The notes under the pieces are model-generated. The model saw only the letters and a program-made list of their open reading frames with translations. It was not told the origin of the DNA and ran no database searches. From DATATV01 sp036268615 (GTDB lineage: Bacteria; Actinomycetota; Actinomycetes; Mycobacteriales; Pseudonocardiaceae), in NCBI GenBank assembly GCA_036268615.1, contig DATATV010000098.1, positions 6,136-70,135 on the forward strand: a stretch of 64,000 nucleotides of DNA. The letters run 5' to 3'. Shown here piece by piece: positions 1 to 8,817 of the stretch (positions are counted from its first letter, which is position 1; every line of letters starts with the position of its first letter). The position numbers and the translations under genes are program-made.

Positions 1-176
1 TGGCGCCATGCGACGCGTCCGGGTCGGTCACCCCGAGCGCCTCCACGATGGTCGACGACGTCGGGATCGATCAGCATCAGGGCGTCGTCAAGCCTGCCGT
101 GCAGGATCTGCGGGTAGCTCTCGACGATGCGCCGATGGATCTCGCCAGGCCCTTGGTGGTCTGTTCCCTGCGGCAT
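1..176 (-). CDS. SnoaL-like polyketide cyclase/ester cyclase family protein, partial
   Basis: Only the first 58 codons lie in the window; the frame runs open off the left edge. The peptide starts MPQGTDHQGPGEIHRR and continues with a helix and the motif PDVVDHRGG, which resembles the conserved aspartate-histidine segment of SnoaL-like (NTF2-fold) proteins. A GAGGAG ribosome site lies 8 bases before the ATG. It is divergent from a TetR gene with a long inverted repeat between them, so the TetR protein probably controls it. The substrate cannot be predicted. The family call rests on a short stretch and is tentative. Confidence 0.55.
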   Translation of the reverse strand, partial: MPQGTDHQGPGEIHRRIVESYPQILHGRLDDALMLIDPDVVDHRGGARGDRPGRVAWR

Positions 177-203
177 CCGGTGTCTCCTCTACTGGACATA
201 AGT

Positions 204-252
204 GGGGATATCCCCGGTTACTGGATGAGCTACCGTAACCGGGGACATCCCC
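204..252. promoter_or_regulatory. Inverted repeat, likely TetR operator
   Basis: The 18-base arm GGGGATATCCCCGGTTAC (204-221) is matched in inverted orientation by GTAACCGGGGACATCCCC (235-252) with one mismatch and a 13-base spacer. It occupies the divergent promoter region between the SnoaL-like gene and the TetR gene, the usual place for an autoregulatory TetR operator. Binding is inferred. Confidence 0.7.
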
Positions 253-269
253 GATTAGCAAGGAGGGCC

Positions 270-887
270 ATGCCATCGCCTGGCGCCAGCCGTGCACCGC
301 GTTCGGCACCCCGCCGTCGCGCGGACGCTCAGCGCAACTACGACCTGCTGGTGGCCGCGGCCAGGGAGATCTTCCACGACCACGGCGTGGACGCTCCACT
401 TGACGACATCGCCCGCCGGGCCGGTGTCGGCAACGCCACGATGTACCGGCACTTTCCGACCCGGCGCGAGCTGATCATCGCCGTCTACGCCGAGGAAGTC
501 GCCGAACTCTGCGCCCGAAGCGAGTCCCTGCTTGCCGAAGATCCCCCCGGCGAGGCGCTTTTCGGCTGGCTTCAGGACTTCATCGCGCACGTGGCGACCA
601 AACGGGAACTGGCGCTGTCGATCACCGATGACCACCCAGGTCAGCGCTCGGTGCTGTTCGACGGTTGGCACCATTCGATGCACGCAGCCGCGTCCGCCCT
701 GCTGACCCGGGCGCAAACCGCCGGCGCCGTCCGCCCTGACCTCACCACGGCGGAACTACTCGCGCTGGCCAACGGGATCGCGCTGACCACCACCGACGCC
801 ACCCGAGCCGCCCGACTCGTCCTGCTCATCAGACAAGGCACGGACACCGCCGGTCACATTTCCTCCGCGTCGGCTGTCATCCAGTAG
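270..887 (+). CDS. TetR/AcrR family transcriptional regulator
   Basis: A 205-residue protein with an N-terminal helix-turn-helix near residues 40-62 (DDIARRAGVGNATMYRHFPTRRELI, here split: recognition helix NATMYRHF) and a variable C-terminal ligand domain. The ATG is preceded by AGGAGG at 261-266; a longer upstream reading frame lacks such a site. It is divergent from the SnoaL-like gene and likely represses it and itself through the 204-252 repeat. The NAD(P)-binding protein gene begins 40 bases downstream and may be co-transcribed. The ligand is unknown. Confidence 0.85.
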   Translation: MPSPGASRAPRSAPRRRADAQRNYDLLVAAAREIFHDHGVDAPLDDIARRAGVGNATMYRHFPTRRELIIAVYAEEVAELCARSESLLAEDPPGEALFGWLQDFIAHVATKRELALSITDDHPGQRSVLFDGWHHSMHAAASALLTRAQTAGAVRPDLTTAELLALANGIALTTTDATRAARLVLLIRQGTDTAGHISSASAVIQ

Positions 888-927
888 ACCCGCCAGCCCG
901 GCGGAGGTGACCGTGGAGGACCGAACC

Positions 928-1686
928 ATGACCGCACCGATTCTGCTCACCGGCGGCACCGGCACCCTCGGCCGCCGCGTGCTGCCCTGCCTGCGCGCGG
1001 CCGGGGCGACGGTCCGGGTGCTCAGCCGACACGAACACGAGCCCACCGACGGAGTGGAGTACGTACTCGGCGACCTGGCCACCGGCCGGGGCGTCGCCGC
1101 CGCGGCGGCCGGCGTGCGGACGATCCTGCACTGCGCCGGCACCGCCAAGGGCGACGACCACAAGGCCCGCGCGCTGGTCGAGGCGGCCACCGACGCCGAG
1201 CACGTCGTGTTCATCTCGGTTGTCGGCGCGGACCAGGACTCGTTCGGCTATTTCGCGGCCAAGTCGGCCGCCGAGCGGATCATCGCGGAGTCCGGCACGC
1301 CGTGGAGCACCCTGCGCGCCACCCAGTTCTACGACTCGATCCTGGCGGTGGTCCGGCAACTGGCGAAACTCCCGGTGATCCCGGTCCCGGCCGGCTTCCG
1401 CTTCCAGCCGGTCGACACCGACGAGGTGGCCGCCCGGCTGGCGGGACTCGCCCTGGGTGCGCCCGCCGGGCTCGTCCCCGACCTGGCCGGCCCGACCGTG
1501 CACGAGCTGGCCGACCTGGTCCGCGACTACCTCGCGGTCACCCACCGCCGCCGCCCGATCCTGCCGGTCCGGCTGCCCGGCAAGGCGGCCCGCGCCTTTC
1601 GGGCCGGCGTCAACCTCGCGCCCGACCAGCCGTTGGGCCGACGAAGCTGGGCGATGTTTCTGGCCGACCGGTCATCGCGCTGCTGA
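928..1686 (+). CDS. NmrA-like/atypical SDR NAD(P)-binding protein
   Basis: A 252-residue Rossmann protein. GGTGTLG near residues 9-15 is the dinucleotide loop of NmrA-like or atypical extended SDRs (the GGTGTxG form), and FAAKSAAERIIAESG resembles the helix after the active-site region of this group. The start chosen is the ATG with GGAGGA 7 bases upstream; a GTG 21 bases earlier is in frame. Such proteins are redox-sensing or reductase-like and their substrates vary. It follows a TetR gene on the same strand. The tail LGRRSWAMFLADR fits the usual end of the family. Confidence 0.75.
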   Translation: MTAPILLTGGTGTLGRRVLPCLRAAGATVRVLSRHEHEPTDGVEYVLGDLATGRGVAAAAAGVRTILHCAGTAKGDDHKARALVEAATDAEHVVFISVVGADQDSFGYFAAKSAAERIIAESGTPWSTLRATQFYDSILAVVRQLAKLPVIPVPAGFRFQPVDTDEVAARLAGLALGAPAGLVPDLAGPTVHELADLVRDYLAVTHRRRPILPVRLPGKAARAFRAGVNLAPDQPLGRRSWAMFLADRSSRC

Positions 1687-1776
1687 CCCGCACGGCGGTG
1701 GTGACGCGCTCTCGACGGGTGTCATCGGCACCGCGGTGTCGGGGCCCGTCTCGAACGCCGGCGACCTGTCGCGCGA

Positions 1777-2352
1777 TCAGCTCAGCGAGTCGATCCACCG
1801 TTCCAGCCGCCTGCCTTCGGGCACTATCAGGTTCGGCTCGCGCAACGTGTTGGCCAGCACGGCGATGCCCTCGTACGCGGCGAGCAGCGCGACCGCAAGT
1901 TCGCGGGCGTCCCGGCGGCCCAGTTCGCGGAACTGGAGCTCGATCCAGTCCAACAGCTGGGTGAAGATGGCGGCCGCGTCCAGGCCGAGTTGGTCGGGGC
2001 GCTTGTCGAGTTCGGTGCACAGCGAGCCGATCGGGCAGCCGTGTGCGGCGATGGATTCCCGCCGGTCGACCCAGGTGCCGATCAGTCCGCGCAGTCGCGC
2101 CTTGGGCGTCCGGCGCTGGTCGAGCCCGGCAACCATCGTCCGGTAGGTCTGCTGATAGTGGCCGACCACCGCGGCGACGAGTTCGTCCTTGGTCTTGAAG
2201 TAGTAGTACACGTTGCCGACCGGCACGTCGGCGGCGTGCGCGATGTCGGCGATCGTCGTCCGTTCGACGCCCTGTTCGTGCAGCATGGTCCGCGCCGCCG
2301 CGACGAGCCGCTCCCGTTTGCCCGGCCGAGTGCCGACTTCCGAGTTAGTCAC
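1777..2352 (-). CDS. TetR/AcrR family regulator of the adjacent efflux pump
   Basis: A 191-residue protein with an N-terminal helix-turn-helix at about residues 36-58 (VPVGNVYYYFKTKDEL) and the C-terminal dimerisation type seen in TetR_C_11 or LmrA/QacR-like regulators (GCPIGSLCTEL). It starts at a GTG inside an inverted repeat and is divergent from a DHA2-type efflux gene. A second operator copy overlaps the efflux promoter, so one repressor probably controls both genes. The inducing drug is unknown. Confidence 0.85.
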   Translation of the reverse strand: MTNSEVGTRPGKRERLVAAARTMLHEQGVERTTIADIAHAADVPVGNVYYYFKTKDELVAAVVGHYQQTYRTMVAGLDQRRTPKARLRGLIGTWVDRRESIAAHGCPIGSLCTELDKRPDQLGLDAAAIFTQLLDWIELQFRELGRRDARELAVALLAAYEGIAVLANTLREPNLIVPEGRRLERWIDSLS

Positions 2353-2423
2353 CTCACTAAGTCTAGCGACTTTCGCCGGTGTGTGCCGTACTGTGAATTA
2401 GTCAGACGACTAACTCACAGTAC
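2345..2423. promoter_or_regulatory. Two TetR operator copies
   Basis: Two copies of TTAGT-N6-ACTAA, at 2345-2360 and 2398-2413, have identical arm spacing. The second is the core of a longer palindrome, 2388-2403 against 2408-2423, with one mismatch over 16 bases (arm GTACTGTGAATTAGTC). The first overlaps the start codon of the TetR gene and the second lies just upstream of the efflux gene. This predicts autorepression and repression of the pump. Confidence 0.75.
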
Positions 2424-2433
2424 GGGAGACGTG

Positions 2434-3900
2434 ATGACCGTCCAGCTCACCGAGGCAGCCGATGCCGCAACGACCGCCCCACCACCCCGTCGCTGGCTGA
2501 TCCTCACCGTGATCGGCCTGGCCCAACTGATGGTCGTGCTGGACATCACCGTCGTGAACATCGCGCTCCCCTCGGCCCAGCACGATCTCGGCTTCTCCGT
2601 GCCGGACCGGCAATGGGTCGTCACCGCGTACGCGCTCGCCTTCGGCGGCCTGCTGCTGGTCGGCGGGCGGCTGTCCGACCTGCTCGGCCGCCGGACCACC
2701 TTCATCGTCGGCCTCATCGGTTTCGCCGTGGTGTCCGCCGTCGGCGGTGCCGCCCCGGGGTTCGGCACGCTGGTCGCGGCGCGCGCCGTGCAGGGCGCGT
2801 TCGGCGCGTTGCTCGCTCCCTCGGCCCTGGCGCTACTCGGCACGACGTTCACCGACCCGCGCGAGCGGCGCACGGCGCTGGGCGTCTACACCGCGCTCGC
2901 CGGCGCCGGCGGTGCGGTCGGGCTGCTGCTCGGCGGGGTGCTGACCGAGTACGTGTCCTGGCGCTGGTCGCTCTACGTCAACGTCGTGTTCGCCGTGGTC
3001 GCGCTGATCGGCGCGCTGATCCTGCTCCCCCGTCAGCGGCGCGACCCCGCCGCCCGGCTGGACGTGCCCGGCAGCCTGCTCGCGGTCGCCGGGCTGGCCG
3101 GGATCGTCTACGGCTTCAGCGAAGCGTCCACCGACGGCTGGGGCGCCGCCCGCACTCTGGGCCCGATCGTCGCGGGTGTGCTGCTGCTGACCGGCTTCGT
3201 GTTCGTCGAGCGGCGCGTCGCCCACCCGTTGGTGCCGATCAGCATCCTGGCCGACCGCACCCGGGGTGGCGCGTATCTGGGCACCCTGCTCGGCGGTGTC
3301 GCCGCGATCGGGATGTTTCTGCTGGTCACGTACTATCTGCAAGGCGTGCTCGGCTACTCGCCGCTGATCACCGGCGTCGCGTTCCTGCCGTTCGTCGGGG
3401 GTGCGATCGTCGGCGCCAACGTGGTCAGCAACATCGCCCTGAGCCGGTTCGGTCCTCGGCTCGTCGCGCCGGTCGGCATGGTGGCGGCCGCAGTCGGCGT
3501 CGAATGGCTGGCCCGCCTCGGCGTGCACACCGGTTACGGCCTCGGTGTGGCTCCCGGGCTCGCGCTGATCGGCCTCGGTGTCAGCAGTGTGCTGACCACC
3601 GCGTTCAGCCTCGGCCCGGCCGGCACCGCACCCGCCGACACGGGCGTGGCCTCGGCGCTGGTCAACAGCGGCAACCAGATCGGCGGTTCGCTCGGCGCCG
3701 CGCTGCTCAACACCATCGCCGCCAATGCCACCGTCAGCTACCTCAGCATGCACCCGACCACGCCAGCCGCCGCGAGCGTGCACGGCGACGGCGTGGCCTT
3801 CACGGTGCTGGCGGGCATCCTGGTCGTCGGCGCGATGCTGACCGGCGCGGTGCATCGACCCCGCCAGGGTCAATCGGCGAGCGTGAGACAGGCCGCGTAG
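2434..3900 (+). CDS. DHA2-family MFS drug efflux transporter
   Basis: A 488-residue integral membrane protein with about 14 hydrophobic segments, the size and shape of the EmrB/QacA (DHA2) proton antiporters. Family landmarks include LDITVVNIALPSAQ in the first helix (motif D1), GGRLSDLLGRRTTF in the loop after helix 2 (motif A) and the antiporter motif C region GAGGAVGLLLGGVL in helix 5. The start follows GGGAGA; an in-frame GTG lies directly before it. It is divergent from a TetR gene and carries its operator, so it probably exports a toxic compound on induction. Confidence 0.88.
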   Translation: MTVQLTEAADAATTAPPPRRWLILTVIGLAQLMVVLDITVVNIALPSAQHDLGFSVPDRQWVVTAYALAFGGLLLVGGRLSDLLGRRTTFIVGLIGFAVVSAVGGAAPGFGTLVAARAVQGAFGALLAPSALALLGTTFTDPRERRTALGVYTALAGAGGAVGLLLGGVLTEYVSWRWSLYVNVVFAVVALIGALILLPRQRRDPAARLDVPGSLLAVAGLAGIVYGFSEASTDGWGAARTLGPIVAGVLLLTGFVFVERRVAHPLVPISILADRTRGGAYLGTLLGGVAAIGMFLLVTYYLQGVLGYSPLITGVAFLPFVGGAIVGANVVSNIALSRFGPRLVAPVGMVAAAVGVEWLARLGVHTGYGLGVAPGLALIGLGVSSVLTTAFSLGPAGTAPADTGVASALVNSGNQIGGSLGAALLNTIAANATVSYLSMHPTTPAAASVHGDGVAFTVLAGILVVGAMLTGAVHRPRQGQSASVRQAA

Positions 3901-3911
3901 CCGTGGCGGCC

Positions 3912-3937
3912 CTCTCGCGACGAATCCGTTGCGAGAG
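3912..3937. terminator. Hairpin between convergent genes
   Basis: CTCTCGC (3912-3918) pairs with GCGAGAG (3931-3937) around a 12-base loop. It lies between the 3' ends of the efflux gene and the antiporter gene and can serve both. There is no T-tract, which is usual in GC-rich actinomycetes. Confidence 0.55.
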
Positions 3938-3946
3938 CTGATCAAC

Positions 3947-5824
3947 TCAGCCCAGTTGCTTGTCCAGGAAGCACCAGCGCCACGTCTCGCCGGGCTCGAA
4001 GCTGCGCATCACCGGGTGGCGGCTGTCGTGGAAGTGCTGGGACGCGTGCTTGCGCGGCGAGGAGTCACAGCACGCGACATTGCCGCACTGGAGACACATC
4101 CGCAGGTGCACCCAGGTCGTGCCCGCCGCGATGCACTCCGCGCAGCTGTCCGCGGAACTCGGTTCGAGCACGGCCCATTCGTGGGCGAGATGCTTGCACG
4201 AGCCGACCGTCGCCGCCGGGGTGCTCAGCTCGCGCTCGACCGGGGCCTCCTCGTCCTCGTTCGGGTCGAGCATCGACTCCTCGATGTCGAGCTGCTGGAG
4301 CACCCGCCGCAGCACCACGTCGTCGACGGTGCCGCCGTCCCGGGCCTTGAGGCACCGGTCGCGCTCGACTTCGAGCAGTTGCAGGCGAAGCCGCCGGTAG
4401 GCGTCGCTCGGCGTCTCCTCCAGGGTGCTCTGCCGGCCGAGCTGCTCCCACGCCGAGTACGACCGGTCCTGCAACCGGTCGCGCAGCCGCTGGATGACCT
4501 CGTCCGCGTCCCCTGGCCCGCGGATCTCCTCCAGTTTGGCCAGAGCCACGTGGGTCATCTCGTTGACCACGGCGGCTTCCTGCAACGAGTCCTCGGCCGG
4601 GTCCGGTCGCGGCAGGCGGAGTCGGCGCAACAGCGACGGCAACGTCATGCCCTGCACGACAAGCGTGCCGGCCACGACGACGAACGCGGCGAGCACGAGC
4701 ACCGCCCGCTGCGGGGTGTCGGCCGGCAGGACGAACGCCGCCGCGAGCGTGACGACGCCGCGCATGCCCGCCCAGGCGACCACCGCGGAGTAGCGCCACG
4801 GCCAGATGTGCATCCGCACGATGTTCAGCCGGGCGATCGCGCGGCCCAGGATGCCGATGCCGACCAACCAGAGAATGCGGGTGCCGATCGTCGCGCCGAG
4901 CACGGCCGCGCAGATGCCGGCGAGCAGCTGCCAGGACAGGCCGCTGGCCGCGACCTCGGTGAGAATTCGCCGCAGTTGCAGGCCGATCAGCAGGAAGACG
5001 ACGTTCTCCAGCAGGAACTGCACGGTCTGCCAGTTGTGCCGGCTGGCGAGCCGGGCCGAGCCGGACAGGATCGTCGGCGACTTGTGGCCGAGGATGATGC
5101 CGGCAACGACCACCGCGAGCACACCGGAACCGTGCAGTTCCTCGGCGCACAGGTAGGCGATGAACGGCACGGCGAACGAGAGCGCCGTATCGGTGACGTG
5201 GTCGGTGATCTTCGCCCGCGCGACGGAAGCCAGCAGGCCGACCACCCCACCCACGGCGACCCCGCCGACCGCGGCGACAACGAAGTCGAGCCCGACCTGC
5301 CAGACCGAGATCGATCCGGCGATGGCGGCGATCGCGGTCCGCAACGCGACCAGCGCGGCCGCGTCGTTGAACAGGCTCTCCCCTTCCAGCAGTCGAACCA
5401 GCTTGCGCGGCATACCGACCCGGCGCGCGACCACACTCGCCGCGACCGCGTCGGGCGGCGCGACCACCGCACCGATCGCGATGCCGGCGGCCAGTGGCAG
5501 CCCTGGGACCACTGCCCAGGCGACCAGGCCGACGCCGAAGGTGGTGAAGACCACCAGGCCCACGGAGAGCAGTGCGATGGAACCGCGGTGTTTGCGGAAA
5601 TCGAAGAGTGAGGTCTGGATCGCGGCCGAGTAGAGCAGGGGTGGCAGCAGGCCGATCAGAACCACCTCGGGGTCCAGGCGGTAGCTGGGGACGCCTGGGA
5701 TGTAGGAAGCTGCTACGCCTACGGCGATCAGGCAGAGGGGTGCTGGCCAGTCCAGCCGCCGGGCTGCGGCTGTGACGACAAGAACCGTCACGACCAGGGC
5801 GACTATCTCTGCGGCGATCTGCAT
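3947..5824 (-). CDS. CPA1-type Na+/H+ antiporter with C-terminal UBP-type zinc finger
   Basis: A 625-residue protein. The N-terminal 400 residues form a CPA1 cation-proton antiporter with about 12 membrane helices and the motifs PPDAVAASVV and EGESLFNDAAALV, which carry the family's ion-binding acidic residues. A charged cytosolic helical stretch follows (about 420-540), then a zinc finger of the ubiquitin-hydrolase type with CAEC, CLQCGNVACCDSS and HASQHFHDSRHPVM. This fusion is known in actinobacteria but the role of the finger there is not clear. I chose the start at MQIAAEIVALVV; a longer frame reads upstream through a dispersed repeat and is unlikely. Confidence 0.85.
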   Translation of the reverse strand: MQIAAEIVALVVTVLVVTAAARRLDWPAPLCLIAVGVAASYIPGVPSYRLDPEVVLIGLLPPLLYSAAIQTSLFDFRKHRGSIALLSVGLVVFTTFGVGLVAWAVVPGLPLAAGIAIGAVVAPPDAVAASVVARRVGMPRKLVRLLEGESLFNDAAALVALRTAIAAIAGSISVWQVGLDFVVAAVGGVAVGGVVGLLASVARAKITDHVTDTALSFAVPFIAYLCAEELHGSGVLAVVVAGIILGHKSPTILSGSARLASRHNWQTVQFLLENVVFLLIGLQLRRILTEVAASGLSWQLLAGICAAVLGATIGTRILWLVGIGILGRAIARLNIVRMHIWPWRYSAVVAWAGMRGVVTLAAAFVLPADTPQRAVLVLAAFVVVAGTLVVQGMTLPSLLRRLRLPRPDPAEDSLQEAAVVNEMTHVALAKLEEIRGPGDADEVIQRLRDRLQDRSYSAWEQLGRQSTLEETPSDAYRRLRLQLLEVERDRCLKARDGGTVDDVVLRRVLQQLDIEESMLDPNEDEEAPVERELSTPAATVGSCKHLAHEWAVLEPSSADSCAECIAAGTTWVHLRMCLQCGNVACCDSSPRKHASQHFHDSRHPVMRSFEPGETWRWCFLDKQLG

Positions 5825-5845
5825 CGGGTCATCATCACGTGGGCG

Positions 5846-5906
5846 GCCCTGTCGCGCCAGGCCCTGGCGCGCCAGCGGCGAGGGAGGGCCAGGAGCGAAG
5901 TGACCC
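5846..5906 (+). repeat. Dispersed intergenic repeat, copy 1
   Basis: It begins with GCCCTGTCGCGCCAG, has an imperfect hairpin (CCTGGCGCGCCAG) and ends with AGGGCCAGGAGCGAAGTGAC. The same two blocks recur at 15421-15466 and, inverted and split by an insertion sequence, at 15571-16577. This copy lies upstream of the antiporter start. The following bases up to about 6139 show no gene. Confidence 0.7.
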
Positions 5907-6139
5907 CAGTCCTGCTGGATGAGGATTTTCGCCACCAAGGACTTCGCCGCCGGAGATTTCGCCGCCAGGACAGCACACGGGCCAACCGGGTCCTGTTAGG
6001 TGGGTGGTCCTTCTTCCCGATGCGCGATTGTCTTACGTTTTTGGTGCTGCATCACGGGCGCCTGGTATCGGGATGAAGGGGTAGTGCGGTCTTCGTCTCG
6101 TCGTGGTGTGGCGGTTGCGGTTTGGTGATTTCGATCTTG

Positions 6140-7813
6140 TCAAATGTCCAGGATCAGGTCCGTTTTTGGTTGGGAGCAACAGATCAGGGCAGTTCCTTGG
6201 GCCGGTGGTTCCAGTGGGTCGGGCTGGTAGTCGACTGTGCCGGCCAGGACCGGGGTTTGGCACAGGTGACAGACGCCGGAGCGGCAGGACCACTGGGTCG
6301 GCACGTCGCAGGCTTCGGCGAACTCCAGCAGGGTGCGGTGTTCGTCGCTCCACGGCACGGTGAGGCCACTCCTGGTGAACGTGACGGCCCGGCCGGTGCC
6401 TACCGGGCCGGGCGGGGGATGTGGGGCCGGATGCTCGGTCTCCGTGACGCCGGGGTTGATCGCCGGGCGGGCGCCGAACAACTCGCTGTGGATGTGGTCC
6501 GCGCTCAGGCCGATCCGCACGAGCGCCGTGCGCATGGCGGCCATGAACTCGTCCGGGCCGCACACGTACGCGCTCGCCGTGACCGGCAGGTTCAACTCGG
6601 CCAGGATCTCGGCGGACAACCGGCCGTCCACGCCGGGATTTGTGTAGTGCGAGTGGACTCGGTCGAGGCCGGTCAGTAGCTGACCGACCTCCGCCAGGAA
6701 CGCTGGCGACCTGGAGGTGTGCACCCACCAGATCTCCCGCAGGCTCCCGGCCGCCGCGAGTGCGTGCAGCATCGCGAGTACCGGAGTGACGCCGATGCCG
6801 GCGGAGAGCAGGACAACCGGTTCCTCGCCGGCCGTCAGCACGAAGTCACCCCGGGGTGCGGCCACCTCCAGCACGTTCCCGGTCGTCAACGCATGCATGA
6901 CGGGGCTGACGGCTCCGCTCAGCTCGCGTTTGACGCTGATCCGCCATTCCCGTTCCGACGGCGGGCCGGACAGTGAGTAGCTGCGCACGCCTGCGCCCGA
7001 CGGCCGCACGGTCAGGTACTGGCCGGGCTCGGGGCTGGGCAGCGGCGAGTCGTCGGGGGTGGTGAGGTAGATGGACAGCACCGCCGGGCTCTCCGGGACG
7101 ACCCGGGAGACCCGGAGCGGGCGGAAACCGGGCCAACCGGATGACACCTCCGGAACAGCGGGCGCGGGGTCGAGCAGGTCGCGGAAGGAGTCCCGCCAGC
7201 CGGGGCTGAGTGCGGGAATGTCCGCTGCCGCGCGGAGTTGGTCCGTGTCCCGGTCGGGTAGGTAGAGCAGGGCGCCGATCGCGGCGACGGTCATCCGGTG
7301 TCGGCCGAGGCCGGTGCGGACGATCTCGTCGCCGGCCTGGACCGAGCCCTCGGTGAGCACCCGCAGGTAGAAGCCAGGACGGTGGCGGGCGACCAGCAGC
7401 GCCGGCATGTCCGGCACGCCCAGGCGCATGCCGACCCGGAAGCACGTCACGCGCGGTTGGGTCACCTCGAACTCGGCCGCGCCGATCCGGAAGCGGTCGC
7501 CGATGTGCACCTCGTCGTCGGCCAGGCCGTCGACAGTGAAGTTCTCGCCGAACTGGCCGTACTCAAGGTCGTCCCGGCTCAGCGTGCGCCGCCAGAAGTC
7601 GTAGGACTCGCGTTGGTACACCAGCACGGCACGGATCTCGCCGCCGTGGCCGTTGCGGTCGCCCTGCCCGTCTCCTTCGAGGTTGAGCCGGCGGGCCTTG
7701 ACCGGGCCGTCGACGGGGTACTTGAAGATCCCGGTGTGGACGGTCCGGCCCTGCCACGCCACGTCGGCGGGCATTCCGACGTTGACCGACAGCAGGTGCG
7801 GCAGCGTGCTCAT
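6140..7813 (-). CDS. MOSC domain-ferredoxin reductase-2Fe-2S ferredoxin fusion protein
   Basis: A 557-residue three-part protein. Residues about 5-165 are a MOSC domain (GIFKYPVDGPV, NLEGDGQGDRNGHGGE, QPRVTCFRVGM with the conserved Cys). A C-terminal half follows with an FAD-binding segment (RSYSLSGPP), an NAD segment (VVLLSAGIGVTPVLAML) and a plant-type 2Fe-2S site (CRSGVCHLC plus a later Cys). MOSC proteins handle molybdenum cofactor sulfur or reduce N-hydroxylated compounds with such electron partners, as in YiiM/YcbX-like systems. The ATG directly abuts GGAAGGAG, which is tight; a TTG 15 bases earlier is possible. It lies 26 bases after an SDR gene and is probably co-transcribed with it. 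Confidence 0.82.
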   Translation of the reverse strand: MSTLPHLLSVNVGMPADVAWQGRTVHTGIFKYPVDGPVKARRLNLEGDGQGDRNGHGGEIRAVLVYQRESYDFWRRTLSRDDLEYGQFGENFTVDGLADDEVHIGDRFRIGAAEFEVTQPRVTCFRVGMRLGVPDMPALLVARHRPGFYLRVLTEGSVQAGDEIVRTGLGRHRMTVAAIGALLYLPDRDTDQLRAAADIPALSPGWRDSFRDLLDPAPAVPEVSSGWPGFRPLRVSRVVPESPAVLSIYLTTPDDSPLPSPEPGQYLTVRPSGAGVRSYSLSGPPSEREWRISVKRELSGAVSPVMHALTTGNVLEVAAPRGDFVLTAGEEPVVLLSAGIGVTPVLAMLHALAAAGSLREIWWVHTSRSPAFLAEVGQLLTGLDRVHSHYTNPGVDGRLSAEILAELNLPVTASAYVCGPDEFMAAMRTALVRIGLSADHIHSELFGARPAINPGVTETEHPAPHPPPGPVGTGRAVTFTRSGLTVPWSDEHRTLLEFAEACDVPTQWSCRSGVCHLCQTPVLAGTVDYQPDPLEPPAQGTALICCSQPKTDLILDI

Positions 7814-7839
7814 CTCCTTCCGTGACAACGATTCTCGGG

Positions 7840-8556
7840 TCAGGTCAGCGGCTCGCCGCCGTCGACCTTCAGCGTCATGCCGGTGACGAACGTGTTGGTC
7901 ATGGCGAAGAGCGCGGCGGCGGCGATGTCGTCGACGGTGCCGATCCGGCGGGCCGGGTTGTGGGTGCTCAGGTGCTCGAAGTACTCCTGCTTGCCCTGCT
8001 CGCCCAACGAGTCCCAGATACCGGTGTCGATCACACCCGGCGAGATCGCGTTGACCCGGATCGGGCCCAGTTCCAACGCCAGCGAGCGGGTGAGGAAGTC
8101 CACGGCACCGTTGGTGATGGCGACCCCGAGGTAGCCGACGTTCACCTTGAACGCGTTGACGCCGGAGAACAGCACGATCGACCCGCCCGGCGCGATCCGC
8201 GGGGCGAAGTGCTTGGCCAGCATGGTCGGGCCGATCACCTTGGTGTCGAAGGACTTCCGCAGATCTTCGCGGTCGAGTTCGGCGAGTTTGCCACGGGCCC
8301 GGGCGGACACGGTGGACACGATGTGGTCGATGGTGCCGAGGCGCTCCGCCAGCGCGGCGATCGACGCGTCGTCGGTCACGTCGACGGTCTCGGGCACGAT
8401 GCCGGGGTCGTCGTAGGCCGCAGCCAGCGCCTCCTTGTTCCGGCCGGCGACCACGACCCGGGCGCCCTCCGCGCGGGCGAGTTCGGCGATGGCCCGGGCT
8501 ATGCCACTCCCCCGACCGACCACGAGCACGGTGCGGTTCTGCAGTGACGTTCCCAT
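7840..8556 (-). CDS. SDR-family oxidoreductase with altered active site
   Basis: A 238-residue classical-length SDR with an N-terminal cofactor loop VVGRGSGIARA, DVTD and a C-terminal VDGGEPLT. The serine site is present (FSGVNAF), but the YxxxK motif reads YLGVAITNGA, so the catalytic Lys is missing. The paralogue at 14087-14803 has the same length and the same TNGA block, so this is a property of the subfamily and not damage here. It may bind cofactor without normal catalysis, or use another mechanism. It heads a likely two-gene operon with the MOSC fusion. Confidence 0.82.
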   Translation of the reverse strand: MGTSLQNRTVLVVGRGSGIARAIAELARAEGARVVVAGRNKEALAAAYDDPGIVPETVDVTDDASIAALAERLGTIDHIVSTVSARARGKLAELDREDLRKSFDTKVIGPTMLAKHFAPRIAPGGSIVLFSGVNAFKVNVGYLGVAITNGAVDFLTRSLALELGPIRVNAISPGVIDTGIWDSLGEQGKQEYFEHLSTHNPARRIGTVDDIAAAALFAMTNTFVTGMTLKVDGGEPLT

Positions 8557-8817
8557 GTGGATCGACTCCTGTGCGATGGACTTGGCATCACGCTAACCAT
8601 CCCGCGGTCCGCCCGTGTGCTCAGCCGGATGAATGTTTTCGAGTCTCGACGAAGGTTTCCCGAATGACTCACCGGACATGTTCGCCATTCCCGTGAGGGG
8701 AGGCGATGATGCAGGACCACTGGTGCCGCCGCACCGGTCGCGGTCGGCCAGAAGGAGATGGGCGTGATCGCTTCCACCCGCCACCGGTTCACCGCCCACC
8801 CGACGGTGTGCACGCCG

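Noticed and set aside
3929..5611. Long plus-strand frame opposite the antiporter
   Set aside because: Rich in Arg, His, Asp and Gln in the pattern of an antisense GC-rich frame, with no family features; the minus strand encodes a clear antiporter.
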